64,000 nt of DNA, from positions 824,442-888,441 of the forward strand of contig JALDAJ010000001.1 in NCBI GenBank assembly GCA_022729235.1, given 5' to 3'. The notes under the pieces were generated by a model that ran no database searches, was not told the origin of the DNA, and was given only the letters and a program-made list of their open reading frames with translations. Below, in pieces: positions 57,951 through 64,000 of this stretch. Source of the DNA: Candidatus Nanohalarchaeota archaeon (GTDB taxonomy: Archaea; Nanohalarchaeota; Nanosalinia; Nanosalinales; Nanosalinaceae). Position 1 is the first letter of the stretch. Every line of letters starts with the position of its first letter. The position numbers were made by a program, and so were the translations under genes.

Positions 57951-58414
57951 AGCCTGAACTCCTGGTCAAGTAACAGGTGAGAGATTAATCCCAGACCCAG
58001 GGCTGTACCCGGGACTGCAGAACCGAGAAGGTAGACCCCGATGACAACTACCAGACTTGACAGGGTCACGCAGAAACTGAGGGTATGGGTTATACCGCGG
58101 TGCTTTATCTTCACCGCGTCCAGGAGAAGATAGACTGCTACAAGAGCCAGTATGGATGCAGCGAAACGGTACACGATATCCGCAGGGATAAAGAGCAATA
58201 AGAACAGGCCAGCAGATATACTTGTCATCGCCTTCACCGAGCGGTGGACGTAAGCGTTCTTGTTATCGATGTCAGGCAGGACAGAACCTATGAAAACAAG
58301 TATGACCGAGATAACAGCTTCACTGCTCGTGATATCTACCTCACCCAGGACATAAACTGTTACAGCAGCCAGCAGGAAACCGAACAAAACGTGCTCATGG
58401 AAGTCTCCCATCAA
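57947..58414 (-). CDS. Membrane-bound metal-dependent hydrolase-like protein (DUF457/YdjM)
   Basis: A 155-residue protein with about four helices. Family motifs: N-terminal MMGDFHEHVLFGFLL, GSVLPDIDNKNAYVHRSV near 46 (LPDxD), KHRGITHTLSFCV near 110 (HRG-x-TH) and ISHLLLDQ near the end. The DUF457 (YdjM) family carries these three metal-type motifs; function is unknown. Start may be the second Met (MGDF, 58411). Confidence 0.8.
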   Translation of the reverse strand: MMGDFHEHVLFGFLLAAVTVYVLGEVDITSSEAVISVILVFIGSVLPDIDNKNAYVHRSVKAMTSISAGLFLLLFIPADIVYRFAASILALVAVYLLLDAVKIKHRGITHTLSFCVTLSSLVVVIGVYLLGSAVPGTALGLGLISHLLLDQEFRL

Positions 58415-58449
58415 AAAAACTATACGTCACGCCGCTTAAAGTTACTTAT

Positions 58450-59334
58450 CTAACAACAGCCACAGCCGCTGTCAGGTTTACCATTACACGCCGCTCTCAG
58501 TCCGTGAAGTACAGCCTCTTCTTCAAGCGTACATTTCTCGACTTCAGGAGCCTCATTAGCTATCTGTTCCTTTATACCTGGTAAAATAGGTTCGATCACT
58601 TCTTCGGGATGGTTTAGTGCGACCGCGCCACCGAGGACGATTTTCTCTGGGTTGTACAGGTTGACCAGGTTAGCGAACGCTTTCGCATTGATTTCATTCA
58701 TCCTCTCAAGCGTTTTTTCCGCCGCTTTATCGCCGTTACCTGCTTTTTCAAAAACCTGTCTTGCGTCCCTGAAGTCTTCTCCCGTAGTTTTTTCCGCGGT
58801 TCTTGGAAGACTGTTCCCTGAGCAGTAAGCCTCCCAGTGGTCCTCCCCTCCACACCCGCAGTCCCTGCTGTCCTCGCCGACCTGCATGTGCCCGACCTCT
58901 CCGAAGTTACCGTTCCAACCCTCAACAAGGTTCCCATCGACTATGAGGCCGGCACCGATACCGCTGGAGATTGTGACGTAGAGAAGATTATCGACACTGT
59001 GATCGCCATAATAGTATTCTCCCAGAACTGCGGCGGTACAGTCATTTACAATCCGGACATCCCCAAACGCTTCCAGTGGTCGCTTGATCTGCACCTCCTC
59101 CAGATCGATATTCGGCGGGTAGAACACTCCCCTATCCCGGTCAAGAGGTCCGGCAGCCGCGACAGCAACACGGTCAATATCATTTATCTTGCCATTTGAA
59201 AGCGTCTTTTCCAGGCAGGCTCCCATGTCTTCAAGGAATTCCTGGCTTTTCACCTCTTTAACTATCTCGAAGTCGCCGTTACCAACGCCTATCAACGTAT
59301 TAGTGCCGCCTATATCGACGCATAGAAACGCCAT
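58450..59334 (-). CDS. ROK-family sugar kinase (glucokinase-like)
   Basis: A 294-residue protein. Phosphate motif FLCVDIGGTNTLIGVG (3-18), ISSGIGAGLIVDGNLVEG near 125, and the ROK zinc/substrate region GEVGHMQVGEDSRDCGCGGEDHWEAYCSG near 145, where GH-x-x-x and C-x-C-x-x-x-x-C (DCGCGGEDHWEAYC) are kept. NPEKIVLGGAVALNH near 235. Should phosphorylate glucose, GlcNAc or ManNAc with ATP. The C-terminus ends in GCGCC, an unusual Cys tail. Could feed the phosphohexomutase. Confidence 0.87.
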   Translation of the reverse strand: MAFLCVDIGGTNTLIGVGNGDFEIVKEVKSQEFLEDMGACLEKTLSNGKINDIDRVAVAAAGPLDRDRGVFYPPNIDLEEVQIKRPLEAFGDVRIVNDCTAAVLGEYYYGDHSVDNLLYVTISSGIGAGLIVDGNLVEGWNGNFGEVGHMQVGEDSRDCGCGGEDHWEAYCSGNSLPRTAEKTTGEDFRDARQVFEKAGNGDKAAEKTLERMNEINAKAFANLVNLYNPEKIVLGGAVALNHPEEVIEPILPGIKEQIANEAPEVEKCTLEEEAVLHGLRAACNGKPDSGCGCC

Positions 59335-59393
59335 ATTACAGAGTAATACATACGTCTTTTTGTATCCTTCTGTACTGCCCCGAATTTAAGGCT

Positions 59394-59900
59394 CTAGGGC
59401 GCCAGTTCGAGTTGTCCTGAGCCGTCCAAGGTGTAAAGATACTCACTGTCCATGTCGAAATGGTCGAGGTTATCTGGGTACACGCCCCACTTTGTGAAGA
59501 TATCAGGTTTGTATCCCATCTCTTCAAACTCTAGTCCCGCGTCCAGAAATCGTCCTGTCTCGCGGACGTTATCAGTGTCGTGGAAGTCGTCGTTGTAGAC
59601 GCATACAACATAGGTATCCCGGCTGCTTGAAGATTTGGATGTAGAACACTTGGCGCCTGAAAGCATGTTCTGCTCTACTACCCAGTCCAACACTTTTTCG
59701 TACTCTCTATCTATGTCCGATTCGTCTATCTTGATAACCCACTTGCCAGAGGTTAAACCAGACGGTCTGTAAAGACTGGATTGCATCCAGATATAGTCGG
59801 CGCGGAACTCGTCCGTTGGGTCTAGAGCTACATCTCTATCTATGAATGTTTCCCCAGAAGGGTTTCTGGATACCAGATGCATGTTGAAGAGGTCTTCCAT
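59394..59900 (-). CDS. DUF1917/Bles03-like protein
   Basis: A 168-residue protein with family-like text: SGKWVIKIDESDIDREYEKVLDWVV (near 50-74), LSGAKCSTSKSSSS, TYVVCVYNDDFHDTDNVRETGRFLD near 96-120, and MGYKPDIFTKWGVYPDN near 132. This is a DUF1917-type protein (human Bles03 relative); role not established. Minus strand, upstream of the ROK kinase in the same direction. Confidence 0.7.
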   Translation of the reverse strand: MEDLFNMHLVSRNPSGETFIDRDVALDPTDEFRADYIWMQSSLYRPSGLTSGKWVIKIDESDIDREYEKVLDWVVEQNMLSGAKCSTSKSSSSRDTYVVCVYNDDFHDTDNVRETGRFLDAGLEFEEMGYKPDIFTKWGVYPDNLDHFDMDSEYLYTLDGSGQLELAP

Positions 59901-60060
59901 CTTAATCCCACATCCGTACCACGCAGATTTAAAAGAGTCTATTGCCTATCGACGGATAACGTGATTACAATGCAGGGTGGATACTTTCACTTCGGAAACA
60001 GATTTGCAACCAGGTAAAATCTCTCTAAACAGTTCTAACTCTAGCTCTGATTCTTCTCAA

Positions 60061-60135
60061 GGCTTCTCGAAAAAGGGAAGCCAGAAACGAAGCTCCTCAA
60101 GTCGCTTCTTGAGTTCACCTTCAACTGAGGGTGAA
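60061..60135 (+). promoter_or_regulatory. Hairpin-rich leader of the AbrB-type gene
   Basis: In the 230-base gap 59901-60130, three hairpins lie in a row: GGCTTC/GAAGCC (60061-60082), CTCAAG-TCGCTT-CTTGAG (60096-60113) and TTCACC/GGTGAA (60114-60135). The last pairs over the GTG start at 60131 and may control translation. No gene is visible in the rest of the gap. Confidence 0.4.
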
Positions 60136-60376
60136 TGCGTTCACGTTCTCGGCAACGCTTGACTCGAAAGGACGCATCACTGTACCGTCGAGGATTAGGA
60201 AACGATTGAACCTCGGGAAAGGCGATGAGATTTCTCTCTCGCTCAGCTCCACGCAGGTAGTCGTGGAAGAAGTCGGCAGTTACCGGGAAGCGCTTGAGTT
60301 CATCAACTCGCTTGACTCAGTGAAGAGCTTCTCTTACGAAGACGGAGTAGTCGAGGTGACCATCAGTGACAGGTGA
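60131..60376 (+). CDS. SpoVT/AbrB-type swapped-hairpin protein
   Basis: An 81-residue protein from the GTG at 60131. Residues 5-45 (FSATLDSKGRITVPSRIRKRLNLGKGDEISLSLSST) are an AbrB-type DNA-binding hairpin with the typical GRITVP-x-x-x-R-x-x-L-x-x-G-D. The C-terminal half is a strand-helix-strand. In archaea such proteins are antitoxin- or regulator-like. It overlaps the downstream gene by four bases (GTGA), so a toxin-antitoxin-type pair is possible but not shown. Confidence 0.78.
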   Translation: MNAFTFSATLDSKGRITVPSRIRKRLNLGKGDEISLSLSSTQVVVEEVGSYREALEFINSLDSVKSFSYEDGVVEVTISDR

Positions 60377-61131
60377 GTATGTTCATCGGTGTCCCAGAGA
60401 AAGGTAGAAATGCGGGTATGGCTCTAAGAGAAGAACTTCCTCCTGGCTATGATGTAGACTTTCTGCTCGATGTTTTGAATGGCGGAGGTAAGAATTTTGC
60501 TAGGAGAGGAGCAGATATCAACTGGGTTGCCGAAGCGGTTGCAGAGCTTGATTGTGTAGAATTTAGAGATACAGGAAGTCCGTTTCCAAGACCGATATTC
60601 ACACAGATTCAGCTTGACGGAAAACTAATCACCTCATATGAGGAGAATCCTCTAGAGAAGGATTTCGATCGTTTCTATCAGGGGTTAGACCAGATAGTAG
60701 AAGAAGACTGTTCAGTAAACAGAATTTGCGAAAAATCCTTTGAGGATCTGGCAAAGGAGATAGCCGAAGAAGAGAACTATCTGCTCGAGGATTTTTACGG
60801 CAAAGAAGTCAAGTGGGGAGTCATGAACACCGATCTTGACGCTGAGCCGGAAGCAGTTCTTATGCCGGAAAACTTTCCCAACCTGGGGATAGCAGCAGTT
60901 GATAAATACTGGGATAAAATTCCCAAGTATCTCCGTTTCGAGGATTATACAGGTGGCAACGGGATAGATACATGGGACGAAGAAGAGATTCTGGCTAATA
61001 CATCAGAGGAAGTAGCCGGAGTCTATATGTTCGTCTCAGGTAAAACTGCCGAAGATGCTGGGCTCGAATACGAAGCTCTTCCTGGTTTCAACAGTCGGCT
61101 CGGAAGATTCGAGGTGATGGAGAATGAATAG
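60373..61131 (+). CDS. Hypothetical protein coupled to the AbrB-type gene
   Basis: A 252-residue acidic soluble protein starting GTG 60373 (overlap with the AbrB stop) or ATG 60379 (MFIGVPEKGRNAGMALREELPPGYDVDF). There is no toxin motif, no cysteine cluster and no membrane segment that I can see. Alpha/beta-like with text such as RFEDYTGGNGIDTWDEEE. Its end is 54 bases before HisRS. Confidence 0.55.
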   Translation: MSMFIGVPEKGRNAGMALREELPPGYDVDFLLDVLNGGGKNFARRGADINWVAEAVAELDCVEFRDTGSPFPRPIFTQIQLDGKLITSYEENPLEKDFDRFYQGLDQIVEEDCSVNRICEKSFEDLAKEIAEEENYLLEDFYGKEVKWGVMNTDLDAEPEAVLMPENFPNLGIAAVDKYWDKIPKYLRFEDYTGGNGIDTWDEEEILANTSEEVAGVYMFVSGKTAEDAGLEYEALPGFNSRLGRFEVMENE

Positions 61132-61185
61132 CTTCAAAACCGCTTTAAAACCTCGCAGGAAAAAACCTGATAGGAGAACGATAAA

Positions 61186-62487
61186 ATGACTGAGATAACT
61201 TCGCTTAAAGGATTCTATGACAGGTACCCGGACGATTGGGCGAGCTGGAAAAAACTGATAGAAGTAGTGGACGAGACAGCTGAAGAGTTCGGGTTCAGGC
61301 AGATAGACACACCAAATGTAGAAAAGGCGGACCTGTACCGAGTCAAGTCGGGTGAGGAACTGATGGAGCAGATGTACAACTTCGAGGACAAGGGCGGGAG
61401 AGAGGTATCGCTTATACCCGAGCAAACTCCTACACGTGCACGTTTAGTCCAGCAGAGGAAGGACCTGAAGACGCCGATAAAGTGGTACGACACCTCGAAA
61501 AGGTGGAGATACGAGAACGTCCAGAAAGGTCGTGACAGAGAGTTTTTCCAGGGCGACTTCGACATATTCGGCATCGAAAGTGTCGAAGCTGACGCCGAAG
61601 TCATAGCCGCCGCAGCGACGATATACCAGAAACTTGGTATCGAGGACCGCGTAGAGTTCCTTATCAACGACCGAAAGCTGCTTGAATCCATGCTTGAATC
61701 CCAGGGAGTCGAGAACACGGAGGAAGTCATGAGAGAGGTAATCGACGACAAGGAAAAGATGACCCGCGAAGAGTTCCTCGACGAGCTTGAGGAACGAGAC
61801 CTTACCTCCGACCAGGCGGAAAAAGTCGATGAACTGACCTCTATATCTGGTCCTATAGCGGATACTATAGACGAGGTTAAGGAGAAAGCTCCTGAAGAAG
61901 CCCGGGAATCCGTTGAGAGGATGGTGAGCCTGGCGGAAGCGCTGGAAGCTTACGGTGTTGCAGATGTTTGCATGCTCGACCTATCGATAGCGAGAGGTCT
62001 CGCATACTATACGGGTCTGGTCTTCGAGGCGTTTGATGCGGAGGGAGAACTCCGCGCTCTGTTCGGAGGCGGGCGTTACGATGAGCTTGTCGGAATGTTC
62101 GGTTCACGCGAGGTACCTGCTGTTGGGTTCGCGTTCGGATACTCTACAACTGTGGAGCTCCTCAAGAAGGAGGACCGGTGGCCTCTGAAGGAGGTCGAGA
62201 CCGATGTCTACGTGCTGAGCGTATCCGAGTCAGTGCGAGACCGCGCCCTTGAGTATGCGAAGGAGTTGAGGGAGGAAGGCCTAGTCGTCGAGACCGATCT
62301 CTCAGGAAGAGGTTTCGGAGGTCAGCTGGACTACGCGGACTCTATAAATGCCGAACGCGTTTTAATCGTGGGCGAGCGAGACCTAGAGAACGGAGAGGTC
62401 ACTATGAAGCACATGGACACAGGAGAAGAAGAACAGCTGGATGAAGATGGAGTAGTTGAGCACCTGGAGTCAGAGAGCTTCCTCTAG
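61186..62487 (+). CDS. hisS: Histidyl-tRNA synthetase
   Basis: A 433-residue class II synthetase. Motif 2 TSKRWRYENVQKGRDREFFQGDFDIFG near 103-130, QIDTPNVEKADLY and the histidine-specific LSIARGLAYYTGLVFEAFD near 267 (HisA region). Motif 3-like GRYDELVGMFGSREVPAVGFAFGYSTTVELL near 297. C-terminal anticodon-binding domain (about 345-433). All active-site signatures are intact and length is standard. Charges tRNA-His. Confidence 0.94.
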   Translation: MTEITSLKGFYDRYPDDWASWKKLIEVVDETAEEFGFRQIDTPNVEKADLYRVKSGEELMEQMYNFEDKGGREVSLIPEQTPTRARLVQQRKDLKTPIKWYDTSKRWRYENVQKGRDREFFQGDFDIFGIESVEADAEVIAAAATIYQKLGIEDRVEFLINDRKLLESMLESQGVENTEEVMREVIDDKEKMTREEFLDELEERDLTSDQAEKVDELTSISGPIADTIDEVKEKAPEEARESVERMVSLAEALEAYGVADVCMLDLSIARGLAYYTGLVFEAFDAEGELRALFGGGRYDELVGMFGSREVPAVGFAFGYSTTVELLKKEDRWPLKEVETDVYVLSVSESVRDRALEYAKELREEGLVVETDLSGRGFGGQLDYADSINAERVLIVGERDLENGEVTMKHMDTGEEEQLDEDGVVEHLESESFL

Positions 62488-62867
62488 CTGAACTCTCCTA
62501 GACCTCTCTGCTGCTGTTTTTTCTCCTCCATGTAGAAGTTGTACTCGCGGGCGATCCATCTGGTAACGAGGTTGACAACTGACTCGACCTGGCTGTCGGT
62601 GAGTTCCTTGCCCTCTGGCACCCGGTGTGACCTGTTCAGATCTTTCCTGGACGCGGCGTTGCAGGCGTGCATCGCCTTGTAGACAGGGTTACCGCCTAGA
62701 GGAGTCTGCTTCCCATCGTTCTCCGGCTGTCTCCTCAGCTTCTTCTCCACCATTCTCCGTGCCTGCTCCCTGATACCGTCTATACCTACTTCCTGTATCA
62801 GCTCCACGTCCTTATCATCCAGTCTCGGCCTGGAAACGTCTCTTCCCGGGAGTTTAAGTCTGCGCAT
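62484..62867 (-). CDS. Basic protein, DUF4186-like
   Basis: A 127-residue protein. The middle GKQTPLGGNPVYKAMHACNAASRKDL and the following HRVPEGKELTDSQVESVVNLVTRWI resemble the DUF4186 pattern (GHPVF-x-AQHAT ... W-H-x-I-P-x-G ... W-I), though key residues differ. Basic start MRRLKLPGRDVSRPRL suggests nucleic-acid or ribosome contact. It is convergent with HisRS, overlapping by four bases. Confidence 0.5.
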   Translation of the reverse strand: MRRLKLPGRDVSRPRLDDKDVELIQEVGIDGIREQARRMVEKKLRRQPENDGKQTPLGGNPVYKAMHACNAASRKDLNRSHRVPEGKELTDSQVESVVNLVTRWIAREYNFYMEEKKQQQRGLGEFS

Positions 62868-62912
62868 AGTTCATAACTCAGAATTCGAAAGTTTTAAGAA
62901 TAGGATTTTGTT

Positions 62913-63584
62913 TCAGAATCTTTCGTATGCTGTATCCTGACCGTCTTCTCTTTCATCGAGCCCTCTCTCATGTATTTCCTGGATTTGGTCGTGCACTAAC
63001 CTTTTCATCTCTTCTCTTATCTCAGGATTTGGAACTTCACCGGTACTGAGAAAGCTCTGTATACTTTCATGCATATCTGATAGAAAGTCTTCCAGTCCGT
63101 CCACATCTGCAGATACTGAATCTGTTCTTATGCTTTCTACTTCCCTGTAACTGCTCTCGATCCAGTTATCGATTTTCCTCAGTTCTTCTTCTGATTTCTC
63201 AGAGATTGAACCAGCGATCCTCTCGTATCTCTCTAGTTCCTTTATTCTGTTCTCTAGCCAGGGCTTATGGTTGTTCTTCAAACGTTCTAGTTCTTGATAT
63301 GCTTTTCTGGCCACAAGATCAGAACCTATAAGAATAGCAATAATCTCCTCAATCTCACGCCACTCAGCGCCAAGAAATTCCAGGGTCACGTGTATGTCTT
63401 TATTTTCCAGTTCTTCAGTTCTTGATACTATATTTCTCCATCTCCCATCAAGACTCGAGTCTATAGAACCATTTTCTCCCCGTAAGTGCTCAATGAGGCT
63501 TTCTGCGGTGAGAAGATAACTCTTTGCCTCATCCCACTGGTTTTTCACTTCATCGACAGGGTTATCGGAATTTATTGAATTCAT
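62913..63584 (-). CDS. Hypothetical helical protein, 223 residues
   Basis: An almost wholly helical, Glu/Arg/Ser-rich protein with coiled-coil-like heptads (about 30-140: SLIEHLRGENGS, AYQELERLKNNHKPWLENRIKELERYERIAGSISEKSEEEL). No known family or motif. It lies divergent from the YchF-type GTPase. Function unknown. Confidence 0.5.
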   Translation of the reverse strand: MNSINSDNPVDEVKNQWDEAKSYLLTAESLIEHLRGENGSIDSSLDGRWRNIVSRTEELENKDIHVTLEFLGAEWREIEEIIAILIGSDLVARKAYQELERLKNNHKPWLENRIKELERYERIAGSISEKSEEELRKIDNWIESSYREVESIRTDSVSADVDGLEDFLSDMHESIQSFLSTGEVPNPEIREEMKRLVHDQIQEIHERGLDEREDGQDTAYERF

Positions 63585-63648
63585 AATTCATCCACGACGA
63601 TTTTGATATCAGTGACAGGTAAAAAGTCTTCCCAGATGAAAGGTTAAT

Positions 63649-64000
63649 ATGCCATACAAAATCGGTCTTGTCGGTAAACCCTCGGTCGGGAAGTCAACGT
63701 TCTTCAACGCTGCAACGATGAATGATATAGAGGAGGGTGCGTACCCTTTCACCACTATTGATCCCTCAGTGGGCGAGGCGTATGTCCGTGTGAGATGTGC
63801 CGCACCTGATTTTGATGAGAAGTGTGACCCGAACTTCGGTTTCTGTGAGGACGGTAAGCGTTTTGTTCCCGTCAAGCTCGTGGATGTTGCAGGACTGATT
63901 CCTGGTGCGCACGAGGGTAAAGGGCTGGGTAACAAGTTCCTGACAGATCTCAACGAGGCGGATGTACTGGTACACATAGTAGACTTTTCCGGTAAGACGG
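63649..64000 (+). CDS. YchF/DRG-related Obg-like GTPase (partial, 3' end cut by window)
   Basis: The first 117 residues of a larger GTPase: G1 IGLVGKPSVGKSTFFNAAT (4-22), then ANDIEEGAYPFTTIDPSVGEAYVRV (G2 with TTIDP), CDPNFGFCEDGKRFVPVKLVDVAGLIPGAHEGKGLGNKFL (G3 DVAG). The archaeal 'redox-regulated ATPase YchF' or Obg/DRG-like group often has a cysteine-rich insert as here (CAAPDFDEKCDPNFGFC). ATG at 63649. The rest lies outside the window. Confidence 0.85.
   Translation, partial: MPYKIGLVGKPSVGKSTFFNAATMNDIEEGAYPFTTIDPSVGEAYVRVRCAAPDFDEKCDPNFGFCEDGKRFVPVKLVDVAGLIPGAHEGKGLGNKFLTDLNEADVLVHIVDFSGKT

Noticed and set aside
60000-60133. Minus-strand protein-like text (GELKKRLEELRFWL) antisense to the AbrB leader
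   Set aside because: No start codon in that frame before a stop and no neighbour that would extend it.
59977-60162. 61-codon frame over the AbrB leader
   Set aside because: Low-complexity Ser/Lys text without support; the hairpin-rich leader and AbrB start explain the region better.

Overview
The window is archaeal. It encodes ribosomal proteins L40e and L10e, a Dph2-type diphthamide enzyme, an MBF1-like factor, two histone-fold proteins, an archaeal histidyl-tRNA synthetase and two tRNA genes (Thr-GGT and Asp-GTC) with introns after position 37. The proteins are rich in Asp and Glu, and base composition is moderate outside an AT-richer island. Together this suggests a small-genome halophile such as a nanohaloarchaeon (DPANN). 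That placement is inference from composition and gene types; no search was run.

Layout. Positions 1-5708 look like chromosomal backbone. They hold a broken junction with an M24 peptidase remnant, membrane proteins, a small regulator operon behind a 25-bp tandem repeat, an AI-2E-type transporter and a frameshifted nucleotidyltransferase. From about 6.8 kb to 39.5 kb lies an AT-rich accessory region that I read as one integrated element of about 32.6 kb. Its right end abuts the 3' end of an intact tRNA-Thr gene beside a tyrosine integrase gene. A 12-bp copy of the tRNA 3' end (AAGCCCCGCCCG) recurs at 6821. The element has: (a) a left part (6.8-10.6 kb) with several related hairpin-rich AAGCCCC elements, an erythromycin-esterase-like enzyme and unknown proteins; (b) a replication and integration module (11.8-17.2 kb) with zinc-ribbon proteins, a winged-helix/MCM helicase fusion and a second tyrosine recombinase; (c) a defence-like block (19.3-31.5 kb) with a GmrSD-like DUF262/DUF1524 protein, a large Eco57I-type adenine methyltransferase, a PLD-SNF2 helicase, a DUF365 protein and an uncharacterised gene trio that includes a possible PD-(D/E)xK nuclease; (d) a histone, a coiled-coil protein and a NurA-HerA pair, then a TraB-like membrane protein; (e) regulators, a RadC-like protein and the integrase.

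From 39.6 kb to the end the backbone resumes with tRNA, translation and metabolism genes. A sugar-nucleotide operon-like run (49.1-56.1 kb) combines a Gfo/Idh/MocA oxidoreductase, two sugar-phosphate nucleotidylyltransferases (one with a ruined nucleotide-binding signature), two HAD-type phosphatases and a phosphohexomutase. This set would suit making UDP-HexNAc-type donors for glycans. After it come a histone-like gene, a membrane-anchored ArsR-type regulator with a clear palindromic operator, MBF1, a ROK sugar kinase, an AbrB-type gene, HisRS and the start of a YchF-type GTPase that runs off the window.

The most promising leads for an undescribed system are the gene group 28.5-31.5 kb attached to the methyltransferase/helicase pair, the element-borne histone/coiled-coil/NurA/HerA group, and the repeated structured AAGCCCC elements. 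I saw no CRISPR array, rRNA or classical insertion sequence.
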